Shown here one piece after another: positions 34,884 through 44,304 of a stretch of 64,000 nt of DNA. Source of the DNA: Acidobacteriaceae bacterium (GTDB lineage Bacteria > Acidobacteriota > Terriglobia > Bryobacterales > Bryobacteraceae); assembly GCA_020247055.1 (NCBI GenBank), contig JADCJL010000142.1, positions 1-64,000 of the forward strand, given 5' to 3'. The position numbers and the translations under genes were made by a program. Every line of letters begins with the position of its first letter. The stretch's first letter is position 1. Under the pieces are notes generated by a model, which was not told where the DNA came from, searched no databases, and was given only the letters and a program-made list of their open reading frames with translations.

Positions 34884-36209
34884 ATGGAGAACGCCTCGTC
34901 CCGTCTTCTGGTTGTGGAAGACGATTCTTCGGTCCGCTCAAACATCGTCACCTGCCTCGAACTCGAAGGCTTCGCCGTCGACGCCGTCGGCTCGACGCGC
35001 GAAGCGCTGACGCGTCTGGCGCAGGAAGAGTACCCGATTGTTCTCTCGGACATCTATCTCGACGAACGCACCGGCCTCGACGTGCTCCGCGCCGCCCGCG
35101 AAAGCAACCCCACCTGCGCGGTCATCCTGATGTCCGGCCGCGGGTCGATGGAGACCGTCATGGCCGCCACGCGCGGCGGCGCCTTCGACTACCTCGCCAA
35201 GCCCTTCGACCTCGACGACATGATCGAAAAGATCCGTCGCGCCGAAGCCTCGCTCCGGGAAGCCGGCGAGAAGCAGGCCCGCATCGACGATATCCCGGAA
35301 ACCGACATGATCGGCTCCTCGGCCGGCATGGTGGCCATCTATAAAACCCTCGCCCAGGTCGCCCCCACCGAAGCTACCGTCCTGATTGAAGGCGAAACCG
35401 GCACGGGCAAAGAACTGATCGCGCGGATGATCCATCGCCACTCCCGCCGTGCCGACAAGCCCTTTGTACCGGTCGATTGTGGCTCCATTCCGCCGTCACT
35501 GCTCGAAAGCGAGCTGTTCGGCGCGCTCAAAGGCTCCTTCACGGGCGCCGATCGCGACCGCACCGGCGTCTTTGAAGCCGCCCACACCGGCACGGTGTTT
35601 CTCGACGAGATCGGCGACATCGACCTGAACTTTCAAGCCAAACTTCTCCGTGTGCTGCAGGAGAAAGAGATCCGCCCGCTCGGCGCCTCCCGCGCGAAGT
35701 CGATCGACGTGCGCGTGGTCGCCGCCACCAACAAGAACGTCCGCCAACTGGTTGAAGACGGCAAGTTCCGCGAGGATCTCTGGTTCCGCCTCGATGTCGT
35801 CAAAGTGGAACTGCCGCCGCTGCGCGAGCGCACCGGCGACATCCCGCTGCTCGTCCAGAAGTTCATGGACCGCTACAACGAGCGCTACGCGCGCGAGGCC
35901 GTAGTGACCAAGTCCGGGCTCAACGCCCTCGACTCCTACACTTGGCCCGGCAACGTGCGCCAGTTGCAGCACATGATGGAGCGGCTCGTCATTCTTGCCC
36001 CGCAGGGTCGCATCGACGAAGCCGCCGTCCGCGACGCCATCGCCGATGCCGAGGGCCGCGATACCCCGGCCGAAACCCTGGAAGACGCCAAGGCCGAACA
36101 GATCAAGAAGGTGCTGGCCGCCGCCAACGGCAACAAGTCGAAAGCGGCCAAGATCCTCGGCATCGAACGCAAAACGCTCTACCGGCTCATCGACCGCTTC
36201 GGTCTCTAA
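34884..36209 (+). CDS. NtrC-type sigma-54-dependent response regulator
   Basis: The 441-residue protein has a receiver domain (about 7-120, phospho-acceptor Asp56 in VLSDIYLD, Lys in AKPFD), a AAA+ domain (about 140-370, Walker [10 protein letters not shown] near 170, Walker [15 protein letters not shown] at 217-222) and a Fis-type helix-turn-helix ([17 protein letters not shown]) at the end. It should activate sigma-54 promoters on phosphorylation. The loop that contacts sigma-54 is GSFTGA rather than the common GAFTGA. ATG 34884 is chosen because it opens the receiver domain. No kinase gene lies next to it, so it is an orphan. The end overlaps the convergent esterase gene by 23 bases. Confidence 0.95.
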   Translation: MENASSRLLVVEDDSSVRSNIVTCLELEGFAVDAVGSTREALTRLAQEEYPIVLSDIYLDERTGLDVLRAARESNPTCAVILMSGRGSMETVMAATRGGAFDYLAKPFDLDDMIEKIRRAEASLREAGEKQARIDDIPETDMIGSSAGMVAIYKTLAQVAPTEATVLIEGETGTGKELIARMIHRHSRRADKPFVPVDCGSIPPSLLESELFGALKGSFTGADRDRTGVFEAAHTGTVFLDEIGDIDLNFQAKLLRVLQEKEIRPLGASRAKSIDVRVVAATNKNVRQLVEDGKFREDLWFRLDVVKVELPPLRERTGDIPLLVQKFMDRYNERYAREAVVTKSGLNALDSYTWPGNVRQLQHMMERLVILAPQGRIDEAAVRDAIADAEGRDTPAETLEDAKAEQIKKVLAAANGNKSKAAKILGIERKTLYRLIDRFGL

Positions 36210-38415
36210 CCTCGACCAGCCAACTGGCGACCCGCTGCTGCGTCTGACGCCGGAAGCGGTTGAAGTCGAGCGGCGTCTCCACCGTCAGCCCCGGCCGCGC
36301 CAGCGGCCGTACCGCCGCCGCCACGTCCGCCGCGCGCACATAGCGGTCGAGCGTGGGCGCAATCAGCAGCACCGGCCGCCCCGCCGTCAGCCGCACCGCC
36401 GCGTCAAAGTCAAACGGCGAACTCCGCGGGTTGTCCACGTAAGGCCCCAGCCGCGGCAGCAGCCCGTGCAGATGCGAATAGTGCCGGATGCCCTCCACCC
36501 CTTTGTCCGCCGTCGCGGCCCGCAGCACATCGAAGGCGCTCACCACGGCCAGCCCCTTCACTCGCTCGTCGAGCGCCGCCGTGAGCAGCGCCACCTTGCC
36601 GCCCAGCGCATAGCCCATCAGGTACACATCGCCCAACTCGCTCGTCTGCCCGAGAGCCTCGACCGCCGCCCGCGTATCCGCCACCATCTTCCCCATCAGG
36701 CTCCAGCGCGGATAGCGCCGGTAGAAATCCCGCGCATCGAGCACCCGCGCCCCGAAGCCAATCTGGTCAAAGGCAAACACCGCGAAGCCCTGCTTTACCA
36801 GGTCCGGAATCGACGGCCGCTGATCCAGCCGCCAGGCGCCCCCGCCGTTCGTCCACGGCGCCATGATGGACCACCCCGCCTGATAGGTGTAACCGTGCAG
36901 CCAGATCACCACCGGGTAGCGGCCCTTGGCCTGCGGCAGAAACAGATCGCCCTTCAGCCCGTCGCCAAAGGGCACCTCGGTCCACCGCATCCCCTCCCGG
37001 GCGATCCGCTCGCGCACGGTCGCGTCCATCGAAGGCCGGCGCAGCACCCCGGCAATCCAGCTTTCGACGGTGCTGATCTCGAGCGGCGCCCGCCGCAGTT
37101 GCAGGTTCTTCACGCCGGGCGGCTCCTCGCCGAGCACCCACGCGATCTGCTCCCGGTCGCCCAGCTTTCCTGGGGGCGGCGGGGGTTGCGGTCCCTTGTA
37201 CTCGTAGCCGTGGACCCAGGTCTCCTGCTTCGGGATCACCGTTCGGCCAAAGACGGCGTCGAAGAAATCGACGAAATTCTCAACGTCCCCGGCCGACGTC
37301 GGATGTTCGCCCGCCCGCAGATGCAGCCAGACGTTCTGCTCCTTACCAAGCCACCGGTAGACGCGCCGGGCGTCGCGATAAGCCTGCTCGAATCCGAAAG
37401 GGTTCCCCGCCGACTCGGCGTAACCGCTATAGAGCATTGCGCCGCGCGGCGCCACCAGCGCGAGCAGCGTGTTCTGGTCTACCGGCAGCTTATCCTCGCG
37501 CCCGGCAAAGAAACGCAACCGCGGATGGAACCAGTGCGATTGCGCCCCGGTCAACAGCTCAATACTCTCGTTGGCAAACGGCTCGGTCGTGTAGCGCCAC
37601 GGGTCCACCTCGCCGCTGTTCCCGCTCGAAGGCACGACGGCTCCTATCCGTTCGTCCATCGCCGCGGCCAGCAGCGCCGACTTGCCGTTGCGTGAATGGC
37701 CGGTAGTGCCGATTTTGGTGGCGTCCACCTCGGGGAGCGTAACGAGATAATCCACGGCGCGCGAGGCGGCCCAGGCCCAGCGCGCCAGCACGCTCCAGTC
37801 GTAGTCCGGATAGATCTCCACCCAGGCATCCGAATCATCGCCGTTCTGATAGCGCGGATCCGTGGCGTGGTAGACGCAGGCGATATAGCCGCGGCGGACG
37901 GCCGTATAGATCCACGGCCGGTTCACCCCGTGGTTGGTGAGAAAGACGGGAAAGGGGCCTTTGCCCTCGGGCCTGCTTTCGGGAATGATCAGTTCCAGGC
38001 GCAGCGTCGCCCGGCGGTCCGGGCCGAACTCCAGGCGGACCTCGCGCACGGTGGCCCGGCCCTCTTTGCGCTCGCTGGTCACCACGGCGCGGAGATTCCC
38101 CGGCGCCGGCGGCATCCGGCCAAACATCCAGCGCTCAACCAGCTTCTTCAACTCCGCGCGGCGCCGCGTCCATTCGGCCCGGGTCTTCACGCCTGCGAGC
38201 GCGTCGGGCAGCCCGGGAATCGAACGCAGAGCGGCGAAGTCCGGCGGCTGTTCGCCGGTGCGCTGGAGCCACTCTTCCCACGTCCGGTCGGTCGCGTTGT
38301 AGCGCCCGTCCGGCGGCGGATCGCTCGGCCGCAGCAGCCGCAGCAGCTCCGTAAGCGAACCATCCTGTCCAGAGGCGGACAGCACCACTAGCAACAACCA
38401 ACCCGCAATGCGCAT
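36187..38415 (-). CDS. Two-domain exported hydrolase: CE15-like esterase plus degenerate alpha/beta hydrolase
   Basis: The 742-residue protein has a signal peptide (about 1-16). The first half (about 30-390) resembles CE15 glucuronoyl esterases: nucleophile motif GHSRNGKSA with Ser241, PSSGNSG, and GEHPT with His371. Such enzymes split ester links between lignin and glucuronoxylan. The second half (about 480-740) is another alpha/beta hydrolase of the dienelactone/acetyl-xylan esterase type, but its nucleophile elbow reads GYALGGK with Ala603 (codon GCG at 36607-36609) in place of Ser, and the usual C-terminal His is not evident. The SMP-30 gene lies five bases upstream on the same strand, suggesting an operon for plant-polymer use. 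Confidence 0.82.
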   Translation of the reverse strand: MRIAGWLLLVVLSASGQDGSLTELLRLLRPSDPPPDGRYNATDRTWEEWLQRTGEQPPDFAALRSIPGLPDALAGVKTRAEWTRRRAELKKLVERWMFGRMPPAPGNLRAVVTSERKEGRATVREVRLEFGPDRRATLRLELIIPESRPEGKGPFPVFLTNHGVNRPWIYTAVRRGYIACVYHATDPRYQNGDDSDAWVEIYPDYDWSVLARWAWAASRAVDYLVTLPEVDATKIGTTGHSRNGKSALLAAAMDERIGAVVPSSGNSGEVDPWRYTTEPFANESIELLTGAQSHWFHPRLRFFAGREDKLPVDQNTLLALVAPRGAMLYSGYAESAGNPFGFEQAYRDARRVYRWLGKEQNVWLHLRAGEHPTSAGDVENFVDFFDAVFGRTVIPKQETWVHGYEYKGPQPPPPPGKLGDREQIAWVLGEEPPGVKNLQLRRAPLEISTVESWIAGVLRRPSMDATVRERIAREGMRWTEVPFGDGLKGDLFLPQAKGRYPVVIWLHGYTYQAGWSIMAPWTNGGGAWRLDQRPSIPDLVKQGFAVFAFDQIGFGARVLDARDFYRRYPRWSLMGKMVADTRAAVEALGQTSELGDVYLMGYALGGKVALLTAALDERVKGLAVVSAFDVLRAATADKGVEGIRHYSHLHGLLPRLGPYVDNPRSSPFDFDAAVRLTAGRPVLLIAPTLDRYVRAADVAAAVRPLARPGLTVETPLDFNRFRRQTQQRVASWLVEVRDRSGR

Positions 38416-38420
38416 ACGCC

Positions 38421-39365
38421 TTACTGTATCTTCACGAGCGGCGGCGGCGCGGGCAGGCGGTCAAACGGGGTATCGGCGATGTAGAGCGACCCCGCCCCGG
38501 GAGCCAGCGCGCGAATCTCCGGCGGCATCCCCTCGACGGCGGTCGTGAAGACCACCTTCACTTTGCCATCGACCTCGACAAACTCCGGGCAGGTCACCCG
38601 CGGCGAACCGGGAATCACCCATTCGGCCTCGAGGGCGCCATCGGCCACGCGGTACATCCGCGCGCAGCCATCGGTAACAGCGCCGGGATCAAAGAAGGCG
38701 ACCAGGATGCTTTCGCCGTCAGGCGACGGGCGCAGGCCGTCCGGGTAGGCCGGCAGATCGGCGGGGTCGACAAGCAGTTCGCGCCCCGTGGCTTGCCGCG
38801 TGGCAGCGTCCCAGCGGTAGCGGCTGATAGCCCGGGGCGTCGAGTCGATGTCGATGAGACGGTTGCCGCGCAGGTCCTTGCCGTTCGAGCAGGTCTGGCC
38901 GTCGAGCACGGTGTGCAGGCGACGGGCGGCCGCGTCGTAGAAATAGAGCGCTGCGATCGGCTCGGAGAAGCCAAGGTGCTTGGTCCCGAACAGTACGCCA
39001 CCCGCGACGGCGAGACCATCGTTGATGATCACGCGCGGGTCGTCTGACACGGTAACGCCCAACTCCTCAACGGCGCCCGTAGCCCAATCCACCAGCACCA
39101 GCCCCCGCTCCATGCCGACAAGCCACCGCCCGGGGGTCTCCGTTTCGGCGAAAAAGCCGGGCCGGCCCGGCAGCGCCAGCGTCCGGTTCTCGCCGCTGCC
39201 AAGGCCCAGCCGGTTCAGGCTGCCGGTGGTGGCATCGGCGCTGTGTTGAATCGCCACCCAGCCCAGCTCCTTCCCGCCCCGCAGCAGCCGGGGGCCTTCG
39301 GGCAGGTAACGCAGCTCTTCGCCGCCGGGGGCATAAATCTCCTCTGCAATCGCGCGGAAAGTCAT
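38421..39365 (-). CDS. SMP-30/gluconolactonase-family beta-propeller protein
   Basis: The 314-residue protein shows SMP-30 family features: VIINDGLA, CSNGKDLRGNRLIDIDST followed by AISRYRWDAATRQ, and PDGLRPSPDGESILVAFFDPG, which supply the Asn, Asp and Glu metal ligands of a six-bladed propeller. Members hydrolyse sugar lactones. ATG 39365 is preferred; ATG 39383 and longer in-frame starts up to 39662 overlap the divergent receptor gene and are doubtful. No signal peptide is obvious. It is first in a likely two-gene operon with the CE15-like esterase, consistent with use of uronic acids or their lactones. Confidence 0.82.
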   Translation of the reverse strand: MTFRAIAEEIYAPGGEELRYLPEGPRLLRGGKELGWVAIQHSADATTGSLNRLGLGSGENRTLALPGRPGFFAETETPGRWLVGMERGLVLVDWATGAVEELGVTVSDDPRVIINDGLAVAGGVLFGTKHLGFSEPIAALYFYDAAARRLHTVLDGQTCSNGKDLRGNRLIDIDSTPRAISRYRWDAATRQATGRELLVDPADLPAYPDGLRPSPDGESILVAFFDPGAVTDGCARMYRVADGALEAEWVIPGSPRVTCPEFVEVDGKVKVVFTTAVEGMPPEIRALAPGAGSLYIADTPFDRLPAPPPLVKIQ

Positions 39366-39468
39366 AGCAATCAGCCCGATCATAGCGCGGCGTCCCGTGT
39401 TGACGGAAAGGCCAATCTTCGATAGAGTCCATAGACCTCCATTTCTGTTAAACGGAGTCTCGCTTTTT

Positions 39469-42400
39469 ATGCAAATCAAACAAAAATACCTGGCCGCCCT
39501 TCTGTTGGGCGCCGCCTTTCCTCTTATCTCTCTAGCGCAAACCTCCGATGCCACGCTGGTCGGCATCATCTCGGATGCCTCCGGCGCTTCGGCCGCCGGC
39601 GCCACCATCTCAGCCGTAAACAACGCCACCGGCGTTGCCCGCGAGGTGGTCACCAACGACACCGGCGCTTATCGCCTCGGCCCGCTGGTTCCGGGAACCT
39701 ACACCGTCACCGCCAAACTCAACGGCTTTAAAACCAAAGTCCAGAAAGACGTCGTGCTCCAGACCGGCGCCGTCGTCAAAATCGACGTCGCCCTTGAAGT
39801 CGGCAACGTCACCGAAAGCGTGGAAGTGACGGGCGCGGCGCCCATGCTGCAGACCCAGGAAGCCTCGGTTGGCGGCGTCATTTCGCAGTCGCAGCTGGCG
39901 CGCATTCCGGTTAACGGACGCAACTATACGCGCCTGCTCGTACTGATGCCGGGCACCAGCGACATCCAGCGCAGCCAGGGCCGCGGCGGCCTGTCCGGCG
40001 CGCAGATGGTCTCCGTCAACGGCCAGCGGACGCAGGACAACAACTACACCCTCGACGGCGTCGACAACAACATGATGTTCATGAACTCGCCCGGCGGCTC
40101 ACCGCCCATGGACGCCATCCAGGAGTTCCGCGTCGCCACCGGCAACTCGGCCGAGTACGGCCGCTCGGCCGGCGCTAACGTCAACGTCTCCATCAAGTCC
40201 GGCACCCGCGACCTGCACGGCTCGCTGTACTCGTTCGTCCGCAACGACAAGTTCGACGCCAACGAGTTCTTCGCCAACAAGCAGGGCCGCGGCAAAGTGC
40301 CCTTCCGCCAGAATCAGTACGGCCTCGCCATCGGCGGACCGGTGCTGCTGCCCAAGATCTACAACGGCCGCGAGAAGACCTTCTGGTTCCTCGGCTGGGA
40401 AGGCTTCCGGCTGCGCCGCGGCCAGACCGCGCAGAGCACGGTACCTACCGCCGAAATGCGCGCCGGCAACTTCAGCGGCATCTCGCAGCGCATCTACGAC
40501 CCGCTCACCGGCCAGCTCGATGCGCAGGGCCGCATTGTGCGCCAGCTCTTCCCGGGCAACATCATCCCGACTAACCGCATCAACCAGGGCATGCGGCGCA
40601 CCGTGGACACGCTCCACCCGCTGCCCAACCGGCCCGGTCTTGTCAACAACTTCCTGCAGACCGAAGGCCAGGCTATCGACCGCGACATGATCGTCCTCCG
40701 CGTCGACCACACCATCAACGACAAGAACATCATCTGGGGCCGCATGCTCGAACAGCGCGTAGGCCAGCTGGTGCCTGCCGCCTCTTCCCTGTTTGTCAGC
40801 GAGAACCGCTACGATGTCCGCAACTGGGGCATGGGCTGGAACAACATCATCAGCCCTTCGACGGTGCTCGAAGTCAAGTACGGCTACAACAGTCCGAACA
40901 ATCCCGGCTGCCCGGTCTTCCGCAACGGCATCACCCGCGCCGGAATTCTCGACGCCGGCGGCGTGCAGATCTTCGATAAAGAAGCCCTCTGCGGTACCCT
41001 GCCCAGCTTCTCGCCCCAGGGCTACCTCGCCGCGGGCGGCGGCGGCGGCGAAACCATCATGGACAAGAACCACCAGACGAGCGGCAAACTGTCGATGGTC
41101 GTGGGCCGGCACTCCTTCAAAATGGGCGGCGGCTACACCTGGCGCGCCATGGACGCCGCGTATTCAAACCCCACCAACGGCGATGCCCAGTTCTGGACTT
41201 CGCTCACCGCGGACGACCTGAACCCCTCGCAGGGCAACGCCCTGGCGACGATGCTGCTCGGTTATCCCAGCTACGTCCGCCGCGGCTTCAGCATCCCGCG
41301 CCTGTTCGCCCGGCAGCCCTACGGCGAAGCGTTCTTCCAGGACGACTGGCGCGTCACTGACCGGCTCACCGTGAACCTCGGCATTCGCTGGGAGTCCGGC
41401 ATCCGTCCGTGGGATACCAACAACGCACTCGGCAACCTGGTCATCACCCGCGACGCGCAGGGCAACTACGGCGCCGAATTGATGTGGGCGGGCACCAATC
41501 CGCTTCGCGACAACGCGCCCGCCAAGACCCTTGGCTACGGCCGCTCCCTGATGCGGAACGACATGAACAACTTTGCCCCGCGCCTCGGCCTCGCTTATCA
41601 AGCCAACAGCAAGACCGTCATCCGCGCCGGCGCCGGCGTCTTCTACAACACCACGTTCATGCAGGAGATCAACGACCTGCGTAAGTTCTGGCCCTACCTG
41701 CCGCAGCAGGAGATCAGCTTCAACCGCGGCGCGGTGCCCGACTACAGCATCAACCAGCCCGGCCCCGGCTTCGGCTCGACGCAGGCCATCGGCGGCTGGC
41801 CCCAGAACCCGAACAACCGCACGCCGTACTCGATGCAGTGGAACCTGTTCGTGCAGCGTCAGTTGCAGCAGGACATGACGCTCGACGTCGGCTACGTCGG
41901 CTCGGCCAACAAAAAGCAGATCGGCTACTACGGCCTGAACAATGCCTTCAAACCCGGCCCTGGCCCCATCGATCCGCGTCGCCGCCTGGCGGCCGCGGGC
42001 TTTGTCGGCAACATGGACGGCGGCGAGAACATGTTCAACTCCGAGTACAACGCTCTGCAGATCAAGCTGAACAAGCGTTTCAGCAAGGGCTTGACGATCC
42101 TCTCCAACTACACCTGGGGCAAGTGCATGGACAACCAGTCCTCGCTCGCCGAAGGTAAGTACCAGGACATCTTCAACCTGCGCGCCGACTGGTCTCGCTG
42201 CTCGTACGACATCACCCACGCCTTCAAGATGGGCTATGTTTACGACCTGCCCTTCGGCCGCGGCCGTTCCTTCGGCGGTGACTGGAATCGCTTCGTCGAT
42301 GGCGTACTCGGTGGCTGGGCCATCGAAGGCATCGTGCAGTGGCAGACCGGCACCCCGTCCAACGTCCGCACGGGTCTCGACCGCGCCAACGTGGGCCGCA

Positions 42401-42759
42401 CCCAGGAGCGTCCGAATGTGGTCCGCAACCCGAACCTGCCCGCCGACCAGCGGACGCCGGACCGGTGGTTTGACACGTCTGCTTTCGTGATGCCCGATGC
42501 GTTCACCTTCGGCAACGCCGGCGCGTACATTGTGCGCGACGACGGCCGCCGCGTGTTCGACTTCTCGATCGCCAAGAAGTTCCGCATCATCGAGGGTCAT
42601 TCGCTCGAACTCCGCGGTGAGTTCTTCAACTTCCCGAACCACACCATGTTCGGCGCCCCCGGCTCGGGTGGTTACGTGTTGAATACGCCCACCTACGGCG
42701 TCATCACCGGCACCGCCGCCAACCGCCAAATCCAGTTCGCTCTCCGCTACTCTTTCTAG
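39469..42759 (+). CDS. Oar-like TonB-dependent receptor with carboxypeptidase-regulatory domain
   Basis: The 1096-residue protein has a signal peptide (about 1-24, ending LAQ), a carboxypeptidase-regulatory-like domain (about 28-110), a plug with IPVNGRNYTRLLVLMPG and SVNGQRTQDNNYTLDGVDNN, and a large Oar-type barrel ending in Phe (ALRYSF). Acidobacteria, especially Solibacteres, carry many such receptors, thought to import or bind oligosaccharides, peptides or other polymers at the outer membrane. ATG 39469 has GGAG at 39454-39457, 11 bases upstream. The CRTAC1 gene follows after 12 bases and a TPR gene after that, likely one operon. Confidence 0.92.
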   Translation: MQIKQKYLAALLLGAAFPLISLAQTSDATLVGIISDASGASAAGATISAVNNATGVAREVVTNDTGAYRLGPLVPGTYTVTAKLNGFKTKVQKDVVLQTGAVVKIDVALEVGNVTESVEVTGAAPMLQTQEASVGGVISQSQLARIPVNGRNYTRLLVLMPGTSDIQRSQGRGGLSGAQMVSVNGQRTQDNNYTLDGVDNNMMFMNSPGGSPPMDAIQEFRVATGNSAEYGRSAGANVNVSIKSGTRDLHGSLYSFVRNDKFDANEFFANKQGRGKVPFRQNQYGLAIGGPVLLPKIYNGREKTFWFLGWEGFRLRRGQTAQSTVPTAEMRAGNFSGISQRIYDPLTGQLDAQGRIVRQLFPGNIIPTNRINQGMRRTVDTLHPLPNRPGLVNNFLQTEGQAIDRDMIVLRVDHTINDKNIIWGRMLEQRVGQLVPAASSLFVSENRYDVRNWGMGWNNIISPSTVLEVKYGYNSPNNPGCPVFRNGITRAGILDAGGVQIFDKEALCGTLPSFSPQGYLAAGGGGGETIMDKNHQTSGKLSMVVGRHSFKMGGGYTWRAMDAAYSNPTNGDAQFWTSLTADDLNPSQGNALATMLLGYPSYVRRGFSIPRLFARQPYGEAFFQDDWRVTDRLTVNLGIRWESGIRPWDTNNALGNLVITRDAQGNYGAELMWAGTNPLRDNAPAKTLGYGRSLMRNDMNNFAPRLGLAYQANSKTVIRAGAGVFYNTTFMQEINDLRKFWPYLPQQEISFNRGAVPDYSINQPGPGFGSTQAIGGWPQNPNNRTPYSMQWNLFVQRQLQQDMTLDVGYVGSANKKQIGYYGLNNAFKPGPGPIDPRRRLAAAGFVGNMDGGENMFNSEYNALQIKLNKRFSKGLTILSNYTWGKCMDNQSSLAEGKYQDIFNLRADWSRCSYDITHAFKMGYVYDLPFGRGRSFGGDWNRFVDGVLGGWAIEGIVQWQTGTPSNVRTGLDRANVGRTQERPNVVRNPNLPADQRTPDRWFDTSAFVMPDAFTFGNAGAYIVRDDGRRVFDFSIAKKFRIIEGHSLELRGEFFNFPNHTMFGAPGSGGYVLNTPTYGVITGTAANRQIQFALRYSF

Positions 42760-42771
42760 CGGACGCAAAGG

Positions 42772-44304
42772 ATGAAGTGGTCATCCCTTAACCTGCTGTT
42801 CCTCACCCTCGCCGGTAACTGGACGGTGGCCCCCCTGGGCCCCGTCCTCGTTACCGGCGAGTCCATTAAGAAACCCCTCCCCGCCACCACCCCCGGCGGC
42901 ATCGCCGTCTTCGACTACAACAACGACGGCCGCCTCGACCTCTTCTTCCCCAACGGCGGCGCCCTGCCCCAGGGCCCGAAGGCCCCCAACGCGCTCCTGC
43001 GCAATAACGGTAATTTCCAGTTCACCAACGTCACCGCCGCCGCCGGACTCACCGGCCTCGACTACGACCTCGGCGCCGCCGCCGGCGACTACGACAACGA
43101 CGGCTACCCCGACCTGCTCACCCTCGGCCTCCGCGGCATCACCCTCTATCGCAACCAAGGCAACGGCGCCTTCACCAACGCCACCGCCGCCGCCCGGCTC
43201 GATAACCGCGGCCGCTGGTCCGTCGCCGCCGCCTGGTTCGACATGGAAAACGACGGCGACCTCGATCTGTTCGTCGTCAACTACGTCCAGTGGAATCCCG
43301 CCACCGAACAGGTGTGCCTCGTCGCCGGGAAGCCCGACTTCTGCCACCCCCGCCACTACGCCCCCGAAGCCAACGCCCTGTTCCGCAACGACGGCGACGG
43401 CACCTTCACCGACGTATCCGCTCCCTCCGGCATCGCCGCCCACAAAGGCAAAGGCATGTCCGTCGCCGCGGCCGACTTCGACGCCGACGGCCTCATCGAT
43501 CTCTACGTCACCAACGACCGCACCTTCGCCTTCTACTTCCGCAATCTCGGCCAAGGCCGCTTCGAAGAGTGCGCCTTCGCCCGCGGCGTCGCCGTCCCCC
43601 AGGACGGCAAGCCCGTCTCCGGAATGGGCGTCAGCGCCGAAGACTACGACAACGACGGCCGCCCCGATCTTGTCTATACGGCCCTCCGCGACGAAACCTT
43701 TCCGCTCTACCGCAACCTCGGCCAGGAGTTTGAAGAGACCACGGCCAAGAGCCGGCTGGCTCCGCTGACGCGCGCCCTGGCCGGCTGGGGCATCGCCTTC
43801 GCCGACCTCGATAACGACGGCTGGAAAGACATCCTCGCCGCCCGCAGCGATGCCCTGTCGGCCACCGGCGGCTATGGCGCCAAAGCCAAAGAGCCCCCAG
43901 CCTGGTTCCGCAATCAGGCCAATGGCGCCTTCGCCCACGGCGCCGGCTGGGCCGCCCTGGAACCTGCCATGTACCGCGGCCTGGTCGCCGCCGACCTCAA
44001 CGCCGATGGCTGCCTCGACGTCGTACTCACCGCCCTCCTGGCCACGCCCCGCCTGCTCCGCCATCCTTGTCAGGGCGCCGGCAACTGGCTCAGCGTCGAC
44101 GTCCGCGCACCCGGCGCCCGCGTCCGCATCGGCGCCCAAACGCGTTGGGTCTCCTCCGCCACCGGCTACGCCTCCTCCTATCTCGGCCCCCTGCACTTCG
44201 GCCTCGGCCCCGCCCAACAGGTCGACGTCGAGGTCACCTGGCCCGACGGTCGCACGCGCCGCATTGCGACCGCCGTGAACCGTGCGATTCAATTAAAACC
44301 ATGA
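42772..44304 (+). CDS. CRTAC1 (FG-GAP/VCBS plus ASPIC/UnbV) exported protein
   Basis: The 510-residue protein has a short signal-like N-terminus, then repeated FG-GAP/VCBS blades with Ca-binding motifs of the type DxNxDGxxD (FDYNNDGRLDLF, GDYDNDGYPDLL, FDMENDGDLDLF, EDYDNDGRPDLV, ADLDNDGWKDIL), and a C-terminal ASPIC/UnbV domain with LHFGLGPAQQVDVEVTWPDG. Such CRTAC1 proteins form secreted beta propellers whose ligands are unknown. It sits between an Oar-like receptor and a TPR gene, a triad common in Acidobacteria, so it may be a surface partner of the receptor. Its TGA overlaps the next ATG by four bases. Confidence 0.92.
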   Translation: MKWSSLNLLFLTLAGNWTVAPLGPVLVTGESIKKPLPATTPGGIAVFDYNNDGRLDLFFPNGGALPQGPKAPNALLRNNGNFQFTNVTAAAGLTGLDYDLGAAAGDYDNDGYPDLLTLGLRGITLYRNQGNGAFTNATAAARLDNRGRWSVAAAWFDMENDGDLDLFVVNYVQWNPATEQVCLVAGKPDFCHPRHYAPEANALFRNDGDGTFTDVSAPSGIAAHKGKGMSVAAADFDADGLIDLYVTNDRTFAFYFRNLGQGRFEECAFARGVAVPQDGKPVSGMGVSAEDYDNDGRPDLVYTALRDETFPLYRNLGQEFEETTAKSRLAPLTRALAGWGIAFADLDNDGWKDILAARSDALSATGGYGAKAKEPPAWFRNQANGAFAHGAGWAALEPAMYRGLVAADLNADGCLDVVLTALLATPRLLRHPCQGAGNWLSVDVRAPGARVRIGAQTRWVSSATGYASSYLGPLHFGLGPAQQVDVEVTWPDGRTRRIATAVNRAIQLKP

